Assembly (NCBI GenBank): GCA_021014325.1
Contig: CM037462.1
Location: 5,240,318 to 5,304,317, forward strand
Reading direction: 5' to 3'
Length of the DNA: 64,000 bases
Source of the DNA: Plazaster borealis
Taxonomy: Eukaryota > Echinodermata > Asteroidea > Forcipulatida > Labidiasteridae
The notes beneath the pieces are model-generated. The model saw only the letters and a program-made list of their open reading frames with translations, did not search any database and was not told where the DNA came from. Made by a program: the position numbers and the translations under genes. Below, piece by piece: positions 55,739 through 64,000 of the stretch; within the stretch, counting starts at the first letter, position 1, and each line of letters starts with the position of its first letter.

Positions 55739-58700
55739 CTGAAAAGAAACAACAAAATATTTTATCCACTTTGGCCCATAAATAATAATGATGTAGTTCT
55801 CATAAAGCACTTGTTATTTTATGGCAGGCATAAAGCTTGTGATTTACGGTTATTTCTGTAAACGTGTAACTGTTTCTGAAACAGCCGGTTACACGTATAA
55901 TCGTCCATTTCAGAGGCAAAATTTACAGTTAAAAAATCATTAACACAACCGCACATGTAGTAAAAAACATTGCTTCTTCATCAAAGAATTTTGACTTCGC
56001 GCAATCATAAAAAAAAAATTATAATAATAATTAAGAAACAAATCTTACATAATACAGTAAAATAATCTTTTTGATCATCCAGGGTATCCTAAATTGTGTA
56101 ATTTTTGTAAAATTAAGCCGACAGGTTGTGCAGTGTCTCGTAAACAAGCTAAAATCTCGGAACTTTGCTACGCAGACCATGCTGTCGTCGGCTTTTGCGC
56201 GTGTACCAGCGACGAGTGCTATATACCGTTTTAGAGCTCACACCTGCGATGATGAGCGTTGTAATTTTGGGGAAAAAAAAAATGTTTTACCCGAGCATGC
56301 GTAGACATGTTAAGTCTTCATTCAAGGCGTTTGTATCTGGTTTTGTATGCTATCGCGTAATGCGCTGGTATATTTCACCAATAGAAGGCGTTTACTCTCA
56401 TGCTATCGCATTGTTCTGAAATTCCCTCTAGTGTTCAATGTTTCTTGCCTTTATTGTAGCCCGCAAAGTAACGAGGTTACAAAGACTACGAGCCTGTAAA
56501 TTGGAAACGATGTGACTGCTTGTGTGTCAAATAGATTGTGCGTCGTGTCCATCGTGATCGCAATGTAGTCTGCATTTCGCGGCACTTTCGAGTGAATTTG
56601 TTTTGAAATTTTTAGTTTAAAACCACTTCACCGCACTTCGATTCCCTTATTTAAAACTAGCATGTTCAGTCATTAAACCTGGGCCAATGGAGTGGAACAT
56701 CAGTACCAATGACGATTACTTTCTATAACAATAACAATAATCTGGCACCTACCATGACTTTTAGAAGTAAACAAACATGGTGTCCCTGTATTGAGCGACT
56801 GTACAGGGATGCTGTCGTCTGAACTCTCTCTACTAGAGACAAGTTTCCATAGAAGCACGTTCTGGCTAGCACAATGGAGAAGTCCACGTCTAAGGTAGGG
56901 ATGGTCATGGACTGTTTGCTTGTCAGGTCTCCCCCGCTAAGGAGCTCAGAGTATTCAGCGCTGAAAAGCAAGACCAGATTGGAATCAAAGAAGTTATTGC
57001 ATGAGGAATGTAGGGTTTGATAGATGAGCTGGCCCGATAAGCCATTTTGAGATATGGTGGACACAATACTATAACACTACTTGGTTTGGGTAAATTTGTC
57101 TGTACACACCCAAACCACACAGTGCACTCCTATAGTGTCCACCATATCTCAAAAAGGCTAATGGAGGCAAATGCCCGTAGTCATTGCCTCGGTGACCCTT
57201 GAAATGTTGTAGTAGAAAGTTGAATTGGCCCCCCCCCCCTAAAAAAAGAAAATTAAAATATATCAATATATAAATAAAATAAATATGTAAATATATATAT
57301 ATCGCACTCGCAACTCAGTGGCGTATGGGCAGTTTGCAGCCTTTAAATTGTTTACATAAATGTTGAAAAAATATTCACCAGCATCAAAAACATTTTATGC
57401 CGTAAACACAGAAAAACGTTTTCCACAGAAAAATATGACACTGCTGACACCAATGAACATAAACAATCATGGTTGTGCAGCAGGCTCTGTGTGAAAACCA
57501 AAACTTGTTTATCTTTTTCCTATGACACACTGGGCAAACTGTAGAGGGCGCTGTGTATCGCAAATCATCCGGATTAACTCTTTCACGCACCGACCGGTCA
57601 CTAGCAACCAGTTTAAATCCCTTCAGAAAAATAGTTGTAAAATGAAAAATAAAGATCGCACGGCCATACAGTTTTCAGAATGGGAAAGAGGACTCTTGAG
57701 GGTGCTATTGTGACCTGGTTTTTGGGGGGTCGCCGTTTGCAAAAAAAAAAGTAAACAATTAATGAGTTCGTATGATCAATCTATCACTAAATAAATGGTG
57801 CATTAAAGGTTAAGGAACACTCAATCAAAAGTGGTTTTTTTTCAATTCTTGGGGACGGCCTTGAAATGAATGCCTTTTTGCCCTTTGCACAGTCTGCTAG
57901 TTTCGTGTAGAGACTCGACTTGGGGACAGCAGTGAAAAGAAGCATTATATAACTCTGTATTGTCACGGTAATGTAATGACACTTTCATCCAAACAGATGC
58001 ATAAATACAATACAAATGAAGCATGAAGTCGAGGCTCTACACACACATGGCGGATCTCGAAGTAGCGAATACATTGCCAACAAATAAAATTCATACCAAT
58101 AAAAAACACAGTTGTGAATTTAAATTTTTTGTGTAATTTCAGTGTGCTTGATTAGGTCTAAACAAAGCTATCAATCATATACGATTACGAGAGAATATAA
58201 AGGGGAGATTTGTACCTGGTGCATTGCTTGGCAACAAAGTAGGCAGATACTGGAAGGTGCACTTTGAAATCTATCTTCTCACTGGTTGATCCATTATCAT
58301 CCTGTCAACAATACACAAGAAAAATTTAAAAATAAACGAATATCCAGAGATGAAATTTATGAAGCCTGATAATTTGAAGTCAGTTTCATCTTGGTGTGCG
58401 GATAATAAAACCCAATGAAAATACATGATATAGTTTGGAGGTTTACAGACTCTCCACATCATTTCAAAGAGAAATCTGAAGGTTTGGTCACAAGTGCCAA
58501 GTGTTTCGCCTCTGTGATGGCTATTTCCGTAAACTGTATCTCTTTAGGAGTGACTGATTGTTTTAACCACTTAACGTTGGTATTCTGAAATTCTCTTAAT
58601 GTGCACCCGCAGTATTATAGAGCTTCATGAGTAATATTATTTCCTTTGAAAATATCATTGCCATAATGAAACCCGACTTGATAAAGGAAAGACAACAAAA

Positions 58701-61700
58701 TTTCTCATAATTAGCACTGGGATTGGATGTTGTGTGAGAAAATATGAGTAGACACTACAGCTAATGTGATTCGCAGAACCTTGGCCATGAGCCACGGCCC
58801 ATAATCTGCCATGGTATGCTGGAATCTAGGAACGCTCAGACTTACCTCCTGTTGAGCCGAATACAATGATAAACAATGGTGGCAGCCTGTCTATTCTTGT
58901 ATGCCACATTTGCAGAGCTGCCAACCTTAAACTGGGCATTTCAGTATTCTTTAGGCTGAAAATCAGTATTTTGCCAATGAAATCAGTATTTTTCTGCGCG
59001 GCGCCGATACACTTCTTGTACTCGACTACCCACTGGTAATTGAATTACCTTTTACGTATGCTTTGCTCATATTACATGTATTAAAGCCAATAATGATGTC
59101 AGTGTTTAAAAAACAAAAAAATTTAAAAAAGTTTAAAAAAAATTTGCGTATCGGACCGCAATTTGCGCTACACTGTGCATGGGGAGAAGCCATACTGCAA
59201 TTCTTTCCAATTAATGATATCAAAATAGTTTTAGTTTCTGTACCATCGTTTATTAAAATGAATAAAAAATGTTCACGTTTGCACAGGAAACACACCATTA
59301 GTAATACCACAGTGGAGGGCAGTCAAGTAGTTGAAGGACTTCGGCAAGTTTGTCAACTTGGCTTTCCAACCAATTCCATGTCCACCCATTGCATTCTTTA
59401 CGCCTTTTATCACTATTTTTCATCAGATCTTGGCCTCCATTGCGTCGAAGATATCTTTCCTTTTCGTCATTTTTATTTCAAGTTATACATTGATGCAGAG
59501 ACCACGATGTTTCACACACTAAACAACGTCAACACGCTTGTGCCGAAGTAAAATTTATCACAGTGTCTGTTTGCCGCCGCATCCCATACACGTGAGCATT
59601 AGAAAAACTGCGGCGCCAGTCTCTACAAAAGCCATGCGTGTGGGTGACGTTGTGAGACATGTACTACAGAATGTATGCTGTACAAGGTGCATTGTGTCTC
59701 CGTGTGACGTGGTAGACACGTCTCAGTGCACGGAGATCGCTCTGGCAGTAGTTAAGTCCTTCAGCGCAATAGGTTATGGTACCTAATAATATAAGCTCTG
59801 AAACGCGTGTGAATTCACGGCTTTCATTTTTATTTATTACGATCTCATTGTTTGTACTGCATTTACACTGGGGCTTAAAAAGTATGATCGGCTTTTTCCA
59901 AATCCGTATTTTAAAACGCAAATTCGTACTTCCGTATTCTTGGTTGATTTCCGTATGAAATACGGAAAATCCGTACTAGTTGGCAGCTCTGTGTTTGTAC
60001 AACAGACCAAAGGCCTGGATTTTGGGGTTACACAATAACTCCAGGAAAAGGGATATAACAAGGCATGTTTTCAATACCTGGTGTCCCTCTTTGTACGGGT
60101 GAATTGAGTCCTAGCAAGGTAAGTGCATGCCTGTGCAAGGTACACAAGGGAAAGTCCAGGTGGATATTTCAGTCAGCCAACTGGCTGCCAGCAAAAACTT
60201 GAGGGCGCTCCGAAGTTGTTTTAGCCTCATAAACCCTCCGCCGTAAGTCCAGAGCTGCCAACATTTGCATCTTGCAATCAGGAAAATTTTGTACAACAAT
60301 CAGGGAGATATTTAGAATTACATTCAACATAATGGGGAACAAGTTTCCAAAATTAGGGAGATTTTCAAATTTGTTCATCAGAACATGGAAAGTTTTGTTC
60401 ATTTTCAGGGAACTCTCTGCAGAATCAAAATCAGGGAGAGTTGGCAGCTCTGTAAATCAATCCAGAAAAAAATTGGCTTGAATACAAGTCATCCGGGCAT
60501 GAAGTGGTTAACAACTCAGTTTCTTAAGATTATTCATTCACTGACAAAAGACTGACTGATGGCAATCGATCCGAAGTCCAAAAAGCAAAAAAATTATTCA
60601 TTATCTAATTCAACCAAGCCCGGAGATCCTACACGGGGATATAGCTTACCTTCAGCATATACGTTAATGTTCCACGTAGTTTCTGAATCATGGTAATACT
60701 CTTGACTGTGAAGGCAAACTGCCCTTCATTGGTCATATTTGGTGGGAGTTGGAATGGTACCTGGATCCCCTCATGCTGACTCTGCCCGTCCTTTAGTTCA
60801 GAGAAAGAAAAACAAAAACAAAAACAACAAATAAGCAATGTTCAAAAATATTCTATCACTGCTTTTCCGATGAATGACTTAAAGGTATTGTACACTTTTG
60901 GTAACAGCTCAAAATCAGTGTCCACATTTTGTGTGATTCAACTTATGCATGAACAAACAGACCTGTGAAAGTTTGAGCTTAAATGGTCATCGAGGTCACA
61001 AGAAAATAGTGAAAAGAGACCTTATGTGTTTTCTGTTTTTTTTCAAATTATCGCGCGTGATAAAAACTATTGTTTTACTCATTTCTCAGAAACGATAGCA
61101 TTTTAGGCAGAAATATTTTAAGGAACCCTTTCTACCATTACTTACTTTAAATCATGCAAGTTATGTGTGAATCTGTGAACATTGTGTTTTTCAATCTTAC
61201 CAATAGCGTACAGGGCCTTTAAACCTTTCTGTAGATCTCATGTGTTGTGTAATGTGCGTAAAAGAACCCAGTGCACTTATCATAAAGAGAAGGGGTTCGC
61301 CTCGGTGTTTCTGATTCGATTGGATACATATTGGCCACAGTACCTTGTAATCCAATACATGGTGCTACAATGTATGTAAAGAAATAGGTCTCATACTTCA
61401 AAACATAGCTCCGCACACCTTGCAGGATAAATACTGTAGTGCTTAGAAGCTTAGTACAGGCCTGTGAGTGGACCCTTAAAAAAAGAACTGAAACACTACA
61501 TGATGTAAGAATGATCGTGGAAAGTCAAGTGAGCGCGCGTCACGCATTTACGCTGGTCGAATTGGGGCACCCCAATGATCCAGTAACTAGGCTTATTTCA
61601 CATTATTGTAGTTGTACATTATTGTTGCCAAGCATATATAAGGCCAAAAAAGCGAAGGAAAAAAAAGGGGAAAAAAAAGGAAATGAAAAATCGGCAAAAA

Positions 61701-62995
61701 AAGGAAAAAGCGGATATCTGTTTTAAAGCGGAGATCTCACAGGCCTGTTAGTATTAAGCGCAGGTTAAATGTAAAGTATTATTGTTATTCACACACCCAC
61801 AATCAAGATCCCAATACTTACCCCTCGTATGAGCCTCGTATTGAGGGAGTCTCGAACATTGAAGTCCAGTGATTTGGCTTGGGACGATGTCAGATTGCTG
61901 AAGATAACTGATACTACTACTTGATTGGAAGTTTTAGCTTCTACTCTCGTTTCATACATCTAGATAATTTTAGAAAGACAATAGACATTTGTTATGGTGA
62001 CACCATCTCGGTCATGTTTCTTGAATGCATTAGCATTCACAACTGGGGAATTTTGTCTGATAACAGAGGTGCCAGCCACTTTCCTATCCAGTCTTCATGT
62101 GCGAGAAGAAAAACAGCTAAGTTATGATAAAGTTGTCATCTTAAAGGGGTCTGTATACGTTTGGTAATGACTCGGAAAATTAATGGCAATAAAAACTTAC
62201 TTAGGTAAGAAGTACAGCAGCTTTGGATAGTATAATGCATTTTGAGAAACATTTCACTTAAAAGAACTGCGATTATAGGAAAATGTGAAGCGTTACTGAC
62301 AGTAACGTTTCTCATATTGTGTATTCCAATTGCAGATTATTCTTCCTGCGTGTACATAACCGCTCCAGATTTTCGGCAATATTTCAAAAACGCTACAACC
62401 TTTTGAAATGAAATTTTAACAGGGTTTATGGTATATATCTAAAACTGTATGGGATTGAAACAAACAGTGGGTTCCAATTACCAAACGGAAACAGACCCTT
62501 GAACAAGGGAACAGTGATAGCAACTTATGGCGCAGAAACTCGGCGATTCTTTACAAATTTTGTTGTAGGGCATTCAGAGTGGCTCAGTGGTTTCTTTCCC
62601 TGCCTTTCACCTCCGCGGACTCCGGTTCGAATCCTGGACCGAGCCTTGCATGTGGATTTGGTTTTCAGTCCCAACCTGAATGCGTGACTTTTCCCCATTT
62701 GGGATTTCTCTCCCACATCTAAAACTGACATTTCTTCCTTGTCTACTCTACACAGGTAACTTCATCCCTATGGGTTAATAAAGTGCAAGTCACTTATATG
62801 AGGGTTCATTGGTCTCGTTACCAAAAGACATAATACTGAATAACAATTTCATCAGCACCAACAACTATCACTATGGCTATAGTGTACGAACACCAAACAT
62901 TGATGTCTAGGCTATAAAAGCAGGATATGTTGATTTCTTTTACTTACCATTTTAATTGATTCATTCTCCGCTAAAAGCCTGTATCTTGACATTGG
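55643..62995 (-). CDS. AP3D1: AP-3 complex subunit delta, C-terminal part (six exons)
   Basis: AP-3 delta is a large subunit of the AP-3 adaptor, which sorts cargo from endosomes to lysosomes and related organelles. The exons, in order of reading, are 62995-62948, 61959-61822, 60790-60650, 58301-58216, 56960-56753 and 55738-55643. All show AG/GT borders and consistent phase, giving 238 codons to a TAA. The product is the C-terminal ear region: YRLLAENESIKM, VVVSVIFSNLTSS, DSLNTRLIR, GIQVPFQLPPNMTNEGQF, KLRGTLTYML, KIDFKVHLP, then VERVQTTASLYSRSIQGHHVCLLLK and the end SVDGKSSDPEVLSSLLDEVKTFL. This order matches the AP-3 delta C-terminus. The N-terminal trunk must lie beyond the right edge. Introns hold at least five mobile elements. 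Confidence 0.92.
56030..56425 (+). repeat. Dispersed repeat, copy 2 of 33118-33545
   Basis: AAACAAATCTTACATAATACAG, ACCAGCGACGAG, TATACCGTTTTAG, CCCGAGCATGCG and TTTCACCAAT follow the same order as copy 1. It lies in the last AP3D1 intron. Confidence 0.6.
56753..56960 (-). CDS. AP3D1: AP3D1 exon (ear domain)
   Basis: It completes a Ser codon then encodes 69 residues, including SLYSRSIQGHHVCLLLKVM, the most conserved part of the delta C-terminus. The acceptor is CTTTTCAG and the donor GTAGGT. Confidence 0.93.
57041..57160. mobile_element. Hairpin MITE, GATATGGTGGACAC family, copy 3
   Basis: GCCATTTTGAGATATGGTGG pairs with CCACCATATCTCAAAAAGGC. It lies in an AP3D1 intron, 80 bases upstream of the 56960 exon. 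Confidence 0.85.
58216..58301 (-). CDS. AP3D1: AP3D1 exon
   Basis: It encodes DDNGSTSEKIDFKVHLPVSA and a further eight residues plus two bases. The acceptor is TTGACAG and the donor GTACAA. Confidence 0.88.
58913..59992. mobile_element. 1.08 kb element with CAGAGCTGCCAAC termini
   Basis: CAGAGCTGCCAACC at the left is inverted at the right (AGTTGGCAGCTCTG). Behind each end lie repeated SRGTATT motifs (CAGTATT / CCGTATT). An open frame of 162 codons (59063-59551, +) shows no recognisable transposase motif. It lies in the AP3D1 intron 58302-60649. Confidence 0.65.
60250..60452. mobile_element. 203 bp element with the same CAGAGCTGCCAAC termini
   Basis: CAGAGCTGCCAACATT and its inverse GAGTTGGCAGCTCTG bound it. 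Flanks TAAGTC and TAAATC may be a decayed target duplication. It repeats CAGGGAGA-type motifs behind its ends. It is a likely short derivative of the family at 58913 and lies in the same AP3D1 intron. Confidence 0.65.
60650..60790 (-). CDS. AP3D1: AP3D1 exon
   Basis: It encodes 47 residues with GIQVPFQLPPNMTNEGQF and KLRGTLTYMLK. The acceptor is CTAAAG, the donor GTAAGC, phase 0. Confidence 0.93.
60879..61223 (+). mobile_element. MITE family TTAAAGGTAT, copy 3
   Basis: It begins CTTAAAGGTATTGTACACTTTTGGTAACAGCTC and ends TTACCAATAGCGTACAGGGCCTTTAAA. It sits in an AP3D1 intron. Confidence 0.75.
61822..61959 (-). CDS. AP3D1: AP3D1 exon
   Basis: It encodes 46 residues from MYETRVEAKTSNQ to DSLNTRLIRG. 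The acceptor is TTATCTAG, the donor GTAAGT, phase 0. Confidence 0.92.
62141..62501 (-). mobile_element. MITE family TTAAAGGG, copy 4
   Basis: TTAAAGGGGTCTGTATACGTTTGGTAATGACTC faces GGTTCCAATTACCAAACGGAAACAGACCCTT. The interior is reversed relative to 10191-10579. It lies in an AP3D1 intron. Confidence 0.8.
62570..62800 (+). mobile_element. SINE, GGATTTGGTTTTCAGTCCC family, copy 2
   Basis: A-box-like GAGTGGCTCAGTGG and B-box GGTTCGAATCC are followed by GTGGATTTGGTTTTCAGTCCC and CTCTCCCACATCTAAAACTGA. The 3' end GGTTAATAAAGTGC is fully preserved. It lies in an AP3D1 intron. Confidence 0.75.
62948..62995 (-). CDS. AP3D1: AP3D1 exon (first one inside the window)
   Basis: It encodes PMSRYRLLAENESIKM. 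The acceptor is TCCATCAG, the donor GTAAGT, phase 0. The preceding exon is outside the window. Confidence 0.85.
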
Positions 62996-63309
62996 CTGAT
63001 GGAAAGAAACAAATCAAGTACAACAAAAATTAATTAATTGAAAAGTAACTATCTGGGATATCCCTGGCAGGGTCCTTGGCCGATTATATCATGCCAATAT
63101 TTGGACTGTGTATTAGTAAGCCAGATTAAATCAACTCTATCTAGAACACATTTGTATTGGTAACAACAAACCATGTTAACCTTAGATAATCTTTGTGAAA
63201 GTTAAAGTTGTGACCAAATAAAGTTTGGGACAACCAAAGGGTAAAACCAAATAACATTCTTTATCCCGATGCAAATTTAACATCTATCAAATTGTTGCGG
63301 TACCCGCTG

Positions 63310-63480
63310 CTAAAATGTAGGATTCGAATTGCCTCTAGCCACCAGGCAATCTCGGTGGTCTTGTTGGTACATCTGCTCTAGAATGGCAAAGGTCGTGGGT
63401 TTGAATCCCACATGAGTAATAATACCTGTGGATTTCTTTTCACAGGACTCAAGAAAGTACCGAGTATACAGTACTTTACA
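63310..63480 (+). mobile_element. tRNA-derived SINE
   Basis: CTTGTTGGTACATCTGC followed by B-box GGGTTTGAATCCCAC, then a non-tRNA tail (CTGTGGATTTCTTTTCACAGGACTC). The block AGGGTAAAACCAAATAA..ATTCTTTATCC occurs on both sides (63239-63270 and 63494-63525), a possible long target duplication or nested insertion. Confidence 0.6.
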
Positions 63481-63889
63481 CACGTCAGCATAAGGGTAAA
63501 ACCAAATAATATTCTTTATCCCCGATGCAAATTTAGATCTATTAAACCACAGGTTGTGTTACCCACTTAGCCTATGAACTATGTGGTATTCCAGATATTG
63601 GTTTTGGTTCAATTCTGGCAAAACAAACTTCCATTGTCACAGCAACTAACAATAATATCTGCTCAAACAAGGATACTTAGGGGGGGGGGCGGCATATGTT
63701 TTGAGTTGCTTGCAGCATACACCCCTTGCAATGATGCCACATGTGGCTATTGTCTACCCATGGTGTGCCATGTTGGGAGTAATTTGCATGTAAAGGCATG
63801 GTGTGCGTCTAACTGCACACGCGTCGTCTAAAATGCACACTGAACAGTAACACAAGATTTTATCGCGGTTGTTCTCATCAACCAGGGGT

Positions 63890-64000
63890 AAATGGGTACC
63901 TGTGAGGGCAGAGATGGTTCTTGTGATCGATTTAGCTTAGTGCGCTACATACTTGGCAGCACAGGCTGTATACTCCCCAGGGAGCTGAGATGGTTTAAAG
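63890..64000 (+). mobile_element. SINE-like repeat, copy of 17270-17400, cut by window end
   Basis: GGGTACCTGTGAGGGCAGAGATGG, GGCAGCACAGGCTGTA and GGAGCTGAGATGGTTTAA are the reverse complement of the 17280-17395 stretch. Confidence 0.7.

Noticed and set aside
59063..59551. Transposase in the CAGAGCTGCC element
   Set aside because: The 162-codon frame has no DDE/DDD-like spacing, zinc finger or other transposase motif that I can see.
62575..62640. tRNA gene at the head of the 62570 repeat
   Set aside because: The tRNA-like part runs straight into the SINE body that is also present at 44505-44720.

Overview
This is animal nuclear DNA: short exons with GT-AG introns, no bacterial-style gene packing, and a very dense load of small transposable elements. 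The two genes that can be named encode MTAP (methylthioadenosine phosphorylase, + strand) and the delta subunit of the AP-3 adaptor complex (AP3D1, - strand). Both are general metazoan genes. The tRNA-derived SINEs, long palindromic MITEs and tandem-core elements suggest a marine invertebrate, most likely an echinoderm. That placement is an inference from repeat style, not proven.

Layout. 1-4.1 kb: two intact paralogous single-exon genes of unknown function lie head to head as an inverted duplication; the - strand copy runs off the window. 4.1-6.6 kb: AT-rich sequence with decayed non-LTR retrotransposon pieces on the - strand. 6.8-17.9 kb: MTAP, seven recognisable coding exons totalling 268 codons in perfect phase; its short last exon was not found. 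Its introns hold palindromic MITEs and an antisense, internally damaged LINE. 18-23.2 kb: SINEs, MITEs and an internally duplicated element. 24.7-29.7 kb: a higher-order tandem array of about 1.6 kb units, each built from 150 bp monomers. 29.7-36.5 kb: SINEs, some interrupted by MITEs, and other repeats. 36.8-38.3 kb: a two-exon, six-finger C2H2 zinc-finger gene on the - strand. 38.4-55 kb: no convincing gene, many hairpin MITEs. 55.6-63.0 kb: the last six coding exons of AP3D1 on the - strand (238 codons); the rest lies beyond the right edge.

The genes do not form a pathway. MTAP is cytosolic methionine and purine salvage, AP-3 delta acts in endosomal/lysosomal vesicle sorting, and the zinc-finger protein is a probable DNA-binding factor. 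What binds the window together is its mobile DNA: more than a dozen families with terminal inverted repeats, several present on both sides of the genes, some nested in one another.

Coordinates of exons were derived by matching phases and GT/AG sites by hand. Repeat boundaries are approximate to a few bases. Similarities between copies are by-eye alignments within the window; no database was searched.
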